Positions 10,113 to 19,847 of a stretch of 64,000 nucleotides of DNA are shown here, one piece after another. Each line of letters begins with the position of its first letter. Position 1 is the first letter of the stretch. The DNA lies in NCBI GenBank assembly GCA_041394985.1, contig JAWLBI010000001.1, positions 1,178,001 through 1,242,000 of the forward strand. Direction: 5' to 3'. The translations under genes and the position numbers were made by a program. This DNA is from JAGLON01 sp041394985. Lineage in GTDB: Bacteria > Zixibacteria > MSB-5A5 > GN15 > JAAZOE01. The notes under the pieces were generated by a model. The model saw only the letters and a program-made list of their open reading frames with translations. It searched no databases and was not told where the DNA came from.

Positions 10113-12641
10113 ATGCAAGCCGAAGACAATAAGACAAAAGATCAACTCGTCGATGAAATCAGACACCTCCAGTCGCAAGTGAAATCGCTGGAGTTTGCCA
10201 TGGATAAATACATTATCACGGATGATAATGTTCAACTGTCCGACCTGATCAGCGTCGAAGAATTGCAAAAAATCCAGGATGCATTCTCCAAAGCTACCGG
10301 GGTCGCCTCAATTATCACGCACCCCGATGGACGACCCATCACAAAACCAAGCAATTTCTGCTATCTCTGTCAGGAAATTATTCGGAAAACGAACAAAGGG
10401 CTCAAAAACTGCTATCTCTCCGATGCCGTTATCGGACGGTTTAATGCCGACGGGCCGATCGTCCAACCGTGCCTCAGCGGCGGATTATACGATGCCGGCG
10501 CGAGTATCCGCATAGGCGATCGTCATATCGCCAACTGGCTGATAGGCCAGGTGCGCGATGAAAAACTCAATGATGAAAACTTCATTGAGTACGCCCGGAA
10601 AATCGGCGCGGACGAAGAGAACTTTCGGAACGCCTTAAAAGACGTGACGATCATGCCGCTGGAGCAGTTCGAAAACGTCGCCAATGCCCTGTTCCTCATA
10701 GCCAATCAGCTGTCACAGGTGACCTATCAAAACCTGTTGCTGAAACGGGCCTCCGAAGCTCAGAAAAAAAGCGATGAGCGATACCGGGGATTGTTCGACC
10801 ATATGAGCAGCGGTGTCGCCATTTTGCGCCCGATTGAAGGCGAAAAAGATTTTCTCTTTATCGATTTCAATCCGGCCGCACAAAAAATCGAACAGGTGAA
10901 AAAGGATGAAGTCGTCGGATATCGTCTGTCGGAAGTTTTCCCCGGCGCCCGAGACTTTGGTATTATCGATATTTTTTGTGAAGTCGCAACGACCGGCAAA
11001 CCGCAGCATTATCCGACGCGGTTTTATATTGATGAAAATCACTCCGGATGGCGGGAAAACTTCGTTTTCCGACTGAGTTCCGGTGATGTTATTTCGGTTT
11101 ATGATGACGTGACCGAGCGGCAACAAGCCCTGGAAAATTTGCATGCCAGCGAAGAGCGCTTTCGCCGTATTGCCGAAAATGCAAAAGATATCATTTATCG
11201 CATGTCACTGCCGGACGGTAAATATGAATATATGAGTCCGGCCGCGAGCGATATCTTCGGATATTCCCCCGAGGAACTCTACGAGAAACCGACTCTCTTC
11301 CATCAATTGCTGCATCCCGACTGGCACGGATATTTTAAGGATCAATGGAACAACCTCCTCCGCGGCATCATGCCACCGACCTATGAATATCAAATCATCG
11401 ACAGATATGGACGCGAGCGTTGGTTGAATCAGCGAAATGTGCTCATTAAAAACGATAAAGGCGACCCGATCGCAATAGAAGGCATCGTCACCGATGTTAC
11501 GGAACGCAAAGCGATGATTCATCAACTCCAGCTCAGTGAATCGCGCTTCCGCATGCTGATCGAGCAATCTCCGCTCGCGATAGAAGTCTATAACGAATCG
11601 GGTGTTCTCATACAAACGAACAATGCCTGGAGAAAATTCTGGAATCTTCAACAGGATACTGGCATTACCGGCCTTTATAATATTTTCGAAGATACATTGA
11701 TTCAAATGGCTCCGATCGTCGAAATGGCGAGAAATGCTCTGGAAGGCAAAAAACTGGATATTGCGGAGATAGCTGTGTCCCCAGCCAGATTCGGACGGTC
11801 AGGCGAGAGACGTTATGTACACATTACGGTGTATCCGCTGGTTTCAGCGCTGGATCAGGTCAATCATATCGTACTGATGTACGATGATATCACAGCGGAA
11901 GTTCAATACAGAAAAGAGCGCGAAACCCTTATTCATGAACTCGAGAATAAAAACGCCGAACTGGAACGATTCACATATACCGTATCGCACGATCTCAAGA
12001 GCCCGCTCATCACAATTCGCGGCTTTATCGGGATGATCAAGAAAGACTTCGCATCCGGTAAGACGGATACGATTGAAGGGGATTTCGATCGCATCAGTAA
12101 TGCCGCCGATCGGATGTACTCGCTGCTCGAAGACGTTCTCCATCTGTCCCGCATCGGACGCACGGTCAGCATTAGTGAAAAGGTTTCGCTTGAAAGTTTG
12201 GCTCGAGAGGTCGTATCGCTATTCGATACGAAAATCCGCGACCGAAATATTACCGTTACTATCGGTGATGGTTTACCCACGGTTAACGGAGACCGGGTGC
12301 GGTTGTATGAAGTAATGCAAAATCTATTTGAGAATGCGATTAAGTTCTTGAAACACGTCGAATCTCCCAAAATCGACATTGGGGCGGAAAACAAAGATGG
12401 CAGGACCATCTGCTATATCAAAGACAACGGCGTCGGTATCGATCCGCGATATCATGAACGGATTTTCGGTCTGTTCGATCAATTGGATCAAAGCGTCGAT
12501 GGTACCGGTGTCGGACTGGCTCTTGTTAAGCGCATCGTCGAAACGCACGGCGGGCGTATCTGGGTAGAGTCGGAGGGGCTTGGAAAAGGCAGTACATTTT
12601 GTTTTTTCATTCCGGAAAACCAGGTTGTTGACAAGCCTTAG
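10113..12641 (+). CDS. Sensor histidine kinase with PocR and three PAS domains
   Basis: An 842-residue protein without membrane segments, so probably cytoplasmic. Order: short coiled N-terminus, PocR-type sensory domain (about 46-205, with NFCYLCQEI, NCYLSDAVIG and QPCLSGG), PAS (about 222-335), PAS (345-460), PAS (470-600), HisKA (SHDLKSPLITIRGF, phospho-His near 626) and HATPase (N box ENAIKF, DNGVGID, GTGVGLALVKRI) to the end. PocR domains in other bacteria bind small hydrocarbon derivatives; the ligand here is not known. It starts with ATG after GGGGGAG. The response regulator 9 bp downstream is its probable partner. The 147 bp in front is AT-rich and should hold the promoter. Confidence 0.92.
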   Translation: MQAEDNKTKDQLVDEIRHLQSQVKSLEFAMDKYIITDDNVQLSDLISVEELQKIQDAFSKATGVASIITHPDGRPITKPSNFCYLCQEIIRKTNKGLKNCYLSDAVIGRFNADGPIVQPCLSGGLYDAGASIRIGDRHIANWLIGQVRDEKLNDENFIEYARKIGADEENFRNALKDVTIMPLEQFENVANALFLIANQLSQVTYQNLLLKRASEAQKKSDERYRGLFDHMSSGVAILRPIEGEKDFLFIDFNPAAQKIEQVKKDEVVGYRLSEVFPGARDFGIIDIFCEVATTGKPQHYPTRFYIDENHSGWRENFVFRLSSGDVISVYDDVTERQQALENLHASEERFRRIAENAKDIIYRMSLPDGKYEYMSPAASDIFGYSPEELYEKPTLFHQLLHPDWHGYFKDQWNNLLRGIMPPTYEYQIIDRYGRERWLNQRNVLIKNDKGDPIAIEGIVTDVTERKAMIHQLQLSESRFRMLIEQSPLAIEVYNESGVLIQTNNAWRKFWNLQQDTGITGLYNIFEDTLIQMAPIVEMARNALEGKKLDIAEIAVSPARFGRSGERRYVHITVYPLVSALDQVNHIVLMYDDITAEVQYRKERETLIHELENKNAELERFTYTVSHDLKSPLITIRGFIGMIKKDFASGKTDTIEGDFDRISNAADRMYSLLEDVLHLSRIGRTVSISEKVSLESLAREVVSLFDTKIRDRNITVTIGDGLPTVNGDRVRLYEVMQNLFENAIKFLKHVESPKIDIGAENKDGRTICYIKDNGVGIDPRYHERIFGLFDQLDQSVDGTGVGLALVKRIVETHGGRIWVESEGLGKGSTFCFFIPENQVVDKP

Positions 12642-12650
12642 GAGGATGCA

Positions 12651-13118
12651 ATGGACAATCAGCCGATTATGGTGCTATTGGTTGAGGATAATCCCGATCA
12701 CGCCGAATTGGTAAAAAGGAGTTTGGCAGCGTATCCCGAAAACAACCGGATGCTGCACGTTACCGACGGCGAACAGGCGCTCGATTACCTCTTTCGCCGA
12801 GGTGTCTTTGCCGATACCGATGAATATCCTGAGCCGGATATAATCTTACTTGATTTGCGCCTGCCCAAGGTCGAGGGGCAGGAGGTACTTCGCCAGATCC
12901 GCCATTCGAAGCAACACAAAAATCTGCCCGTCGTCATCCTGACCACGTCAGGGGCAGAGGATGATATTAATAAGGCGTATGAAAACCAGGTCAACAGCTA
13001 TCTTGTCAAACCTGTCGATTTCGATAAATTTACCCGCCTCATGAAAGACTTGAGCTATTACTGGCTGGGATGGAATACATTTCCGGGTAAGGAGTTGATT
13101 GGTCAAGCTGGCATTTAA
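12651..13118 (+). CDS. Single-domain response regulator (Rcp1/CheY-like)
   Basis: A 155-residue receiver domain with no output domain. It has the acidic pocket (LLVEDNPDHAEL), phospho-acceptor Asp in IILLDLRLPKVEG near 66, Thr in VVILTTSG and Lys in YLVKPVDF. The pattern ALDYLFRRGVF and the EGQEVLRQIR helix are typical of the Rcp1-type regulators that pair with PAS/GAF or phytochrome-like kinases. It has an AGGAGG ribosome site and lies 9 bp after the PocR kinase. It probably relays phosphate or changes partner proteins by contact; no DNA-binding part exists. Confidence 0.93.
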   Translation: MDNQPIMVLLVEDNPDHAELVKRSLAAYPENNRMLHVTDGEQALDYLFRRGVFADTDEYPEPDIILLDLRLPKVEGQEVLRQIRHSKQHKNLPVVILTTSGAEDDINKAYENQVNSYLVKPVDFDKFTRLMKDLSYYWLGWNTFPGKELIGQAGI

Positions 13119-13139
13119 CCGGATACGAGCCGACGATTT

Positions 13140-16100
13140 ATGAGTCAACAGCAACAAACAGTATTACTTGTCGAAGATGATGTCAATCACGTCGAATTAA
13201 TTCGTCGGACAATCGCAGGTGCGGATGCATCTATTTCCCTGAAATGCGCCGCGAATCTGAAAACAGCGCGCCGGACGATTTCAGAAATCTCACCGGATAT
13301 CATCATCGTCGATTACAAACTCCCCGACGGCCTGGGAACGGATTTACTTCCCGGCAATCCCGATGAATTTACGGTCCCCATCATTGTCATGACAAGCTAC
13401 GGCGACGAGCGTATCGCGGTCGAGGCTATGAAGAAAGGCGCCCTCGATTATATCGTCAAATCCGAAACCTCATTCCTGGAATTACCCCGCGTCATCAAAC
13501 GCGCATTATGGGAATGGGGACTGCTGCGCGATCGCAAATTCGCCGAACAGAAACTGCGGGAAAGCGAAGAAAGGGTTCGCACCTTTATCGAAACCGCCGA
13601 AGATATGGTCTATTTCCAGAATCTCGACGGTTCGGTATCTCTGCTCAACGACGCCGCATACCGGCTCACCGGTTATTCGGAAGAGGAGTTCGCCGCCAAT
13701 CCGAATCTTATGATGGAAATCGTCCACCCTCAGGACAAGCAGGCCTTTCTCTCGCATATCTCGCAGCCCGGCGATTTCGCGACCTCGGTTCAAACCGAAT
13801 ATAGACTCCGCCATAAATCCGGCGACTGGCGATGGCTGCAATCACGTAAAGTCGGACTCAAAGATGCCGCCGGCGAATATGCCGGATTCAATTGTATCGA
13901 TCGCGATATCACCGAACGTAAACTCGCCGAAGTAACGACCGCCCAGATCAATGAATGTTTCCTTGCCCTCGGCCCCGATGCGCTGGCCAACATCGAGCTA
14001 TTGACCGAAAATTGCGGTCGCATTATGGGCGGCACCTGTGCGCTTTATAATCGCCTTGAAAACGATATGCTCTGTTCATGGGGGAGGTGGAATATTCCCG
14101 ATGACATCAAGAGAACCGGCGATGCGACCGGACGACTGTGTTATCAGGTTATAACGAAAAATATCGAGATACCGATTACGGTACACGACCTGCAATCTTC
14201 TCCCTATGCCGAAATCACTCCGCACATTCGCCAACTCAACCTCAGGACATATTTCGGGCGAGCCGTGCGGCTCGATGACAACAGCGTCGGTTCGCTGTGC
14301 GTTCTCTTCGATCGCCATTTCGAACCGACCGAGACACAAATCGGCCAGTTGAATATTATCGCGGCCGCTATCGGTATCGAAGAAAAACGACGCCAGGTGC
14401 TCCATGAAATAAGAAAGAGCGAGGAACGCCTCGAATTGGCTCTCGAAAGCGCCGGTCTGGGGCTCTGGGACCATCATCTCAAAACAGGCGATGTATTCCG
14501 GAGCAGCCGCTGGGCGGAAATGCTAGGCTATACTCCCGAGGAAATCGAACAGCGGGTGGAAAATTGGCACGACCTGATTCATCCGGATGATTTGGAAGAA
14601 GCTATTCAGGCAGCCGAGGACCATGAGTCCGGAAAGACCCCGGTGTACCGAGTCGAACACCGACTCAGAACGAAATCGGGCGACTATAAATGGATACTCA
14701 ACTGGGGCCGAATCGTCGAATGGGACGCCGACGGCAAGCCGGTGCGGGCAACCGGTACGCATATGGATGTGACCGAACGGAAAAAATCCGAGGAGGATCT
14801 TCGACAATCTGAGGAGCGATACCGAGGCATCGTCGATAATATCAACATCGGGATTGCCGTTATCGATACCGATATGCGCCTGATGTCCATGAATGCACAG
14901 ATGAAAGCCTGGTTTCCGAATGTCAAAGATAAAAAAACCGCATGTTGTTTCGAAGTCCTTCACTCTCCCGCAAGGAAAGAACCCTGTAAATACTGCCCGA
15001 CGAGTCTATCGATTCAGGATTGTCAGGTTCATGAAGCAGTTGTCAAAATGCGCATCGCCGGAGACCAGCGCGATATCAGGCTGGTTTCCTGTCCGATCCG
15101 CGACCGGCAAGGGAAACCGGTTGCCATTATCGAGTTGCTGGAAGATATCACCGATAAGTTGAAAATCGAGGAAGAACTCGTCAAGGCGGAAAAACTCGAA
15201 TCCATCGGTGTGCTGGCCGGAGGCATTGCCCATGATTTTAATAACATTCTGACGTCGATCCTTGGCAATATCTCACTGGCCCGCATCGAGGCGAAAGACG
15301 GACTCGATATTTCCGAACTCCTCCATGAGGTCGAACTGGCGGCCGTGCGAGCGAAGGACTTGACCCAACAACTCCTGACCTTCTCCAAAGGCGGTGCACC
15401 GATAAAGAAAACCGCCTCGATCCCCGAAATCATCACGGAATCGGCCACGTTTGCCCTGCGCGGCAGTAACGTCAAGGTCGTATACAATATTCCGGATGAT
15501 TTATTCACCGCCGAAGTCGATGAAGGACAGATCAGCCAGGTCATCAGTAATCTTGTCATAAATGCCAAACAGGCCATGCCGGGAGGCGGTCTTGTCACAA
15601 TTACCTGCGAGAATATTGAATCAGACCCGTCCGATTCTCTACCGGTTAAACCGGGAAAATATATTCGCATTGTCATCGCCGACGAGGGAACAGGGATAGC
15701 CGAACGGCATCTCAAGAAAATTTTCGATCCATTCTTTACGACCAAGCAAAGCGGAAGCGGCCTCGGTCTGGCTACGACCTATTCCATAGTTCGCAGTCAT
15801 ATGGGACACATTCAGGCAGATTCGACGCTCGGTGTCGGCACGATGTTTACGATATACCTGCCGGCTTCCAATCATTCCATCAAGATCGATATGGCGAGTA
15901 GTCAGGATATCCCAAAAGGCGCCGGTAAAGTACTCATCGTTGACGATGAACAGCCGGTGCTGCGCCTCGCCAATGCTGTCCTGACCAAACTGGGGTATAC
16001 GGCCATCAGCGTTACCGATGGCCGAGAAGCTATCGCCCTTTATGAGGCAGCCCTGCATACCGAACATCCGATCGATGTCGTGCTCCTCGACCTGACTATT

Positions 16101-16316
16101 CCGGGTGGGATGGGAGGCAAAGAAACGCTCGATGAGCTGAAGAAAATCGACCCGAATGTCTGCGCCATCGTCTCGAGCGGCTATGCCAACAATCCGCTGA
16201 TGGCCAGCTACAAGGAACATGGCTTCTGCGGACGCGTTGCCAAGCCCTACAAAGCCGGACAATTAGGCGATGCGATAAAGGCAGTTTTGAAAAACAAGAA
16301 AAACTCGATTTTATAA
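13140..16316 (+). CDS. Hybrid histidine kinase REC-PAS-GAF-PAS-PAS-HisKA-HATPase-REC
   Basis: A 1058-residue soluble hybrid kinase. An N-terminal receiver (QTVLLVEDDVNH, Asp in IIIVDYKLPDG) is followed by PAS (about 140-260), a GAF-like module (about 265-420), PAS (425-545), a cysteine-bearing PAS (555-680, with CCFEVLH and PCKYCPT), HisKA of the IAHDFNNILTSILGN type (His near 697), HATPase (DEGTGIAERHL, GSGLGLATTYSI) and a C-terminal receiver (KVLIVDDEQPV, Asp in VVLLDLTIPGG). The first receiver may take phosphate from the preceding kinase, making these three genes one cascade; that is inference. It ends 7 bp from the convergent oxidase operon. Confidence 0.92.
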   Translation: MSQQQQTVLLVEDDVNHVELIRRTIAGADASISLKCAANLKTARRTISEISPDIIIVDYKLPDGLGTDLLPGNPDEFTVPIIVMTSYGDERIAVEAMKKGALDYIVKSETSFLELPRVIKRALWEWGLLRDRKFAEQKLRESEERVRTFIETAEDMVYFQNLDGSVSLLNDAAYRLTGYSEEEFAANPNLMMEIVHPQDKQAFLSHISQPGDFATSVQTEYRLRHKSGDWRWLQSRKVGLKDAAGEYAGFNCIDRDITERKLAEVTTAQINECFLALGPDALANIELLTENCGRIMGGTCALYNRLENDMLCSWGRWNIPDDIKRTGDATGRLCYQVITKNIEIPITVHDLQSSPYAEITPHIRQLNLRTYFGRAVRLDDNSVGSLCVLFDRHFEPTETQIGQLNIIAAAIGIEEKRRQVLHEIRKSEERLELALESAGLGLWDHHLKTGDVFRSSRWAEMLGYTPEEIEQRVENWHDLIHPDDLEEAIQAAEDHESGKTPVYRVEHRLRTKSGDYKWILNWGRIVEWDADGKPVRATGTHMDVTERKKSEEDLRQSEERYRGIVDNINIGIAVIDTDMRLMSMNAQMKAWFPNVKDKKTACCFEVLHSPARKEPCKYCPTSLSIQDCQVHEAVVKMRIAGDQRDIRLVSCPIRDRQGKPVAIIELLEDITDKLKIEEELVKAEKLESIGVLAGGIAHDFNNILTSILGNISLARIEAKDGLDISELLHEVELAAVRAKDLTQQLLTFSKGGAPIKKTASIPEIITESATFALRGSNVKVVYNIPDDLFTAEVDEGQISQVISNLVINAKQAMPGGGLVTITCENIESDPSDSLPVKPGKYIRIVIADEGTGIAERHLKKIFDPFFTTKQSGSGLGLATTYSIVRSHMGHIQADSTLGVGTMFTIYLPASNHSIKIDMASSQDIPKGAGKVLIVDDEQPVLRLANAVLTKLGYTAISVTDGREAIALYEAALHTEHPIDVVLLDLTIPGGMGGKETLDELKKIDPNVCAIVSSGYANNPLMASYKEHGFCGRVAKPYKAGQLGDAIKAVLKNKKNSIL

Positions 16317-16323
16317 ACCCCGA

Positions 16324-17064
16324 TTATTTCATCCCGGTCGAATCGATCATCGTCTCATGATGACAACAGTCAACCTTCGTTTCACCATGCTGCTTCGATA
16401 TTTTCGGACTCACATAGGGAATTCCCAGTGACATGCCGCGCAGAATAAATAAGACGGCCAGAAAGACTGCCGCGGCGGGAAGAAGTCGCCGCAGTTGCTG
16501 CTTGAATTTTAATCCCACCAGCGTCCCCAGAAGCGATATGACCATCATGACCGGGAGCGTTCCCATTCCGAACAGCGCCATATAAATGGCGCCCTTCACA
16601 GGAGCGCCTGTGGCTATCGAACCAGCAAGCGCCAGATAGACCAGCCCGCACGGCAGAAACCCATTCAGTATTCCAACCACGAACAAAGCTCCGACCGAGC
16701 TGCGGCCGAACATTTTGCCCCAGAGATTTTTCAAACTCCCGAATAACTTCGAGTGCCCGGTGTTGCCGACCAGTTTTTTTGTGTATTTACTCGGCGTAAA
16801 CACCGCCAATAGTATGAGTATTCCCAGGGCTATTGATAATCCCTGCTGATAATCACCGACCATGATGGTTTGTCCCACGAAACCACAGGCTAATCCGAGC
16901 AGGGCATAGGTGAGCGTGCGACCGAGATTATATGCGATGCGCCCAAGTGTATATTTGAAGCGTGACTCCTGAACATTCGGCAGTGCTATTGCAATCGGTC
17001 CGCACATGCCGATGCAGTGCAGGCTTCCGACCAAACCGATTCCCAATGCCGACCAATACTCCAC
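16324..17064 (-). CDS. DsbD/SafE-like membrane protein of the cbb3 operon
   Basis: A 246-residue protein with about six transmembrane helices. The opening GLVGSLHCIGMCGPIAIAL is the family hallmark of the TauE/SafE-annotated, DsbD_2-type membrane proteins commonly found beside ccoGH and ccoI. The paired cysteines in HCIGMCG may bind copper or take part in thiol chemistry during oxidase assembly. It is the last gene of the ccoI-S-NO-Q-P-G-H operon, 10 bp after ccoH. Despite the usual automatic label sulfite exporter, the setting argues for cytochrome oxidase or cytochrome c maturation. The C-terminus has a His/Cys patch (CCHHE) that could bind a metal. Confidence 0.8.
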   Translation of the reverse strand: MEYWSALGIGLVGSLHCIGMCGPIAIALPNVQESRFKYTLGRIAYNLGRTLTYALLGLACGFVGQTIMVGDYQQGLSIALGILILLAVFTPSKYTKKLVGNTGHSKLFGSLKNLWGKMFGRSSVGALFVVGILNGFLPCGLVYLALAGSIATGAPVKGAIYMALFGMGTLPVMMVISLLGTLVGLKFKQQLRRLLPAAAVFLAVLFILRGMSLGIPYVSPKISKQHGETKVDCCHHETMIDSTGMK

Positions 17065-17074
17065 TCCGTTACTC

Positions 17075-17539
17075 CTATTGTAAATATAAGACGTCTTCAG
17101 AATAAAACGACCGGCTCCCGCAACTCCAGTCGATTCGAATTCGCCAGTTGCCCCTCACCAGACCGGCGATGTCAATCGCCTGCTGACCTGATTTATCCGG
17201 CGCGATATCGATTACTTTATCGAGCCGCGCATTCGATGGACGAAACAGCGTCACGGTCCCACCGATTGAATCCGGCGACATGTCCGCGGGAAAGGTCAGC
17301 ATAATGTGCATCTTGCCGGGGTTCGGCTCGATTTTCAACCCCTCGGTCAATTCCTGCGATTGTCTGACCTTATCGATATGCTGCTGATAGACCAGATCCT
17401 TGGCATAATAATCCTCGGTGACCATCTGCATATCCTGTAACGAAACATAGAGCACCAATGCCAGGATAAACACTATGAAAACACCGTAAAAGACGAATAT
17501 CCCGACGCCCCATGCGGATTTCTTTGTTGACTCGCTCAT
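17075..17539 (-). CDS. ccoH: FixH/CcoH family cbb3 oxidase assembly protein
   Basis: A 154-residue single-pass membrane protein. One N-terminal helix (WGVGIFVFYGVFIVFILALVLYV) is followed by a periplasmic domain with VTEDYYAKDLVYQQHIDK, the characteristic FixH pattern, and a beta-rich tail. FixH/CcoH is needed for stable assembly of the cbb3 complex. Its ATG overlaps the ccoG stop by 4 bp, so the two are translationally coupled. Confidence 0.88.
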   Translation of the reverse strand: MSESTKKSAWGVGIFVFYGVFIVFILALVLYVSLQDMQMVTEDYYAKDLVYQQHIDKVRQSQELTEGLKIEPNPGKMHIMLTFPADMSPDSIGGTVTLFRPSNARLDKVIDIAPDKSGQQAIDIAGLVRGNWRIRIDWSCGSRSFYSEDVLYLQ

Positions 17540-18951
17540 GGCGCATTCATCCTTTGCGGTCCCAAAAACGATGTCGTGATTTCCTCAACGACTTCATCAC
17601 CGTCAAGCACCTCGATTTTGACAAGCGAGGAGGAACTAAAGAGCTTATCCCTCGGGATATCCACGAACAAAGCCGATTCGGACAATCCCTGAGCCGGAAC
17701 GATAATATTGCCGCCGATGACCGAGATTGTTCCCGATTGCGGAGCGACAAGTTTGAATTGAATCGGGATATCATCCTGCGTCTTGTTTACCAGCTTGACC
17801 GAATATAAATTCCTTATCGTGCCGCCTTCGCCCTCATAGTATAATTCGCCCGGCGCCCGCAAAATCGTCGTCTCGACGTCAGTCCGCGTGATGAGCAGAT
17901 AACTCAATAGAATAGATAAAATCGAGAACACGATAGTATAGATGATAATGCGCCCGGTAATCTGAAAACCGGTTTTACTCGCGATGCGACTCTCCGAGGT
18001 ATAACGAATGAGGCCCTCGTCAAAGCCCACCTTGCGCATCGTGTTGTTGCAGGCATCGATACACGCCGTACAGTTGACGCACTCAAGCTGTGTGCCGTTG
18101 CGGATGTCAATGCCCGTTGGACAGACCGCTACGCAGGCATTGCACTCGACGCAATCACCGACCTCGGAACGCTCCTCGCCTCGGACGATTTTGCGCCTCG
18201 GTTCGCCGCGGTTATAATCATACCCGACAATTATGGAGTTACTGTCAATAAGCACCGACTGCAAACGACCATAGGGACAAACAAGCGTACACGCCTGTTC
18301 GCGAAACCAGGAAAACACGCCGTAAAACAGGAAACTGAAAATCAGCATGGCAACAAGACCAGTGACATGCTGTGACGGGGGATCGGTGATGATTTTTATT
18401 AAATCATCGACGCCGACGATATATGCCAGAAACGTATTGCCGATAAAAAACGACAATCCGAAGAAAATACCATGCTTCAACAGCCGTTTGAATGTCTTAC
18501 CCATATCCCAGGGGCGAGCACTCAACTGCCGCTGCCTCGCCGGACCGCCTTCAATCCAGTACTCGATACGCCGGAACACCATCTCGAGAAACACCGTCTG
18601 CGGACAAATCCATCCGCAGAACAGGCGGCCGAAAATCGCCGTGAACAGGATGATGAACACGACCATCGTGATGGCGAAAAGGACGAATAAATGAAAATCC
18701 TGCGGCCAGAACGTCAGTCCGAAAATATGAAACTGCCGCTCGATAATATTGAACAACAGCAACGGCTGACCGCCGACTTTGATGAACGGCGCAAAAAAGA
18801 GGAACGCCAGCAGGAATGCCGCGACAATTGACCGCCAGCGATAGAGTTTTCCCTTCGGCTTGGCCGGATATACCCAGATGCGCTTCCCACTGGTTTCTGC
18901 CGTCGCCAGGTGGTCGCGAAACGATTCATCCTTTTTTTGCTCTATACTCAT
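17536..18951 (-). CDS. ccoG: Cytochrome c oxidase accessory protein CcoG
   Basis: A 471-residue polyferredoxin-like membrane protein of normal length. It has an N-terminal NapH-like membrane part with WICPQTVFLEMVFRRIE and CTLVCPYGRLQSV, then two 4Fe-4S motifs (CVECNACVAVCP and CVNCTACIDACN), another helix near 325-345 and a periplasmic immunoglobulin-like C-terminal domain. CcoG (RdxA/FixG) is thought to reduce copper for CcoI-dependent assembly of cbb3 oxidase. Lies 3 bp after ccoP. Confidence 0.94.
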   Translation of the reverse strand: MSIEQKKDESFRDHLATAETSGKRIWVYPAKPKGKLYRWRSIVAAFLLAFLFFAPFIKVGGQPLLLFNIIERQFHIFGLTFWPQDFHLFVLFAITMVVFIILFTAIFGRLFCGWICPQTVFLEMVFRRIEYWIEGGPARQRQLSARPWDMGKTFKRLLKHGIFFGLSFFIGNTFLAYIVGVDDLIKIITDPPSQHVTGLVAMLIFSFLFYGVFSWFREQACTLVCPYGRLQSVLIDSNSIIVGYDYNRGEPRRKIVRGEERSEVGDCVECNACVAVCPTGIDIRNGTQLECVNCTACIDACNNTMRKVGFDEGLIRYTSESRIASKTGFQITGRIIIYTIVFSILSILLSYLLITRTDVETTILRAPGELYYEGEGGTIRNLYSVKLVNKTQDDIPIQFKLVAPQSGTISVIGGNIIVPAQGLSESALFVDIPRDKLFSSSSLVKIEVLDGDEVVEEITTSFLGPQRMNAP

Positions 18952-18954
18952 AGA

Positions 18955-19632
18955 CTAAAAGTCTTCTACCAGTTCTCCCTGGGGGGCTCGCGCATTCGGC
19001 GGATTAGTGCCGTGAATCGTCAGCACATAACTCGACACATCAATAATATCATCCGGTTTGAGCGTTCCGCGCCAGGGAATCATCCCCTTGGCCGGATATC
19101 CGTACGTGACACTCTTGGCGACCGCCGTCATACCTGCGCCATGCAGCCAGTAATTATCGGTCAGGTTCGGCCCGACGATTCCCTCGCCGAGCTTCCCGTG
19201 ACACTGCGCGCAGTTCGTGTCGAACACTTTTTTGCCATTGGCCAATCGTGCAGCATCTGTAACTGCGGCATATGTCGTCGTGTCGGTCTCAGCCGTTAAC
19301 AGCACCGGAGCTACCGGCCCGCCTTCAGCCATCAACGCCCGATACGGTGTCGCATCTCCGGCCGGATTATACAAAGGCGACCGGTACTCGGGGAGCATCC
19401 CCATCAATTTGGCATTTGCCTCAGGAACGCGCACATAGGCGGGATTTATTTCCTTCTTGTACTCATCGACGGACAAATATCCGATTCCGAATACGTGGTA
19501 ATACAAGAGATACAGCACCGAAAAGATGATGGTGAAATAGAACAGGTACAGCCACCAGCGGGGGAGATTGTTGTCCATCTCCTGAATGCCGTCATAATCA
19601 TGTTCCAGCAGTTCGTCTTTGTAATCGGCCAT
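18955..19632 (-). CDS. ccoP: cbb3 cytochrome oxidase subunit III, one-haem form
   Basis: A 225-residue subunit. The N-terminal CcoP signature is present (YDGIQEMDNNLPRWWLYLFYFTIIFS, split here by its membrane helix), followed by one c-type haem motif CAQCH near 142 and the axial Met in YPAKGMIPWRG. Classical CcoP of proteobacteria has two haem c domains and about 300 residues; this has one, the shorter form known from Bacteroidota and relatives. It would pass electrons to the CcoNO core. Start ATG is 2 bp after ccoQ. Confidence 0.92.
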   Translation of the reverse strand: MADYKDELLEHDYDGIQEMDNNLPRWWLYLFYFTIIFSVLYLLYYHVFGIGYLSVDEYKKEINPAYVRVPEANAKLMGMLPEYRSPLYNPAGDATPYRALMAEGGPVAPVLLTAETDTTTYAAVTDAARLANGKKVFDTNCAQCHGKLGEGIVGPNLTDNYWLHGAGMTAVAKSVTYGYPAKGMIPWRGTLKPDDIIDVSSYVLTIHGTNPPNARAPQGELVEDF

Positions 19633-19634
19633 GA

Positions 19635-19832
19635 TTAATGTCCCCCATCGGAAAACGGTTCGCGCTTTGTGCTGCCGTCTTCCAACGGCAACCGGCTGTA
19701 TTCCGCGACACTCTTCTTGTCCATCCGAGCGACCATGATGATGACCAGCGCAAAGGCACTAAGAAACAGGAAGAGCGAAATGATCGGGAAAATCTCAATT
19801 CCCTCGATCGACTGTAAAATTTCCTTGTACAT
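19635..19832 (-). CDS. ccoQ: CcoQ/FixQ-like small cbb3 subunit
   Basis: A 65-residue single-helix protein (PIISLFLFLSAFALVIIMVARM) with a polar C-terminal tail (KKSVAEYSRLPLEDG). Position between ccoNO and ccoP, size and the tail after the helix match CcoQ, which stabilises the complex. The sequence family is weakly conserved, so the call rests mainly on the operon. Confidence 0.83.
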   Translation of the reverse strand: MYKEILQSIEGIEIFPIISLFLFLSAFALVIIMVARMDKKSVAEYSRLPLEDGSTKREPFSDGGH

Positions 19833-19847
19833 GCTCGATTCGCCTCC

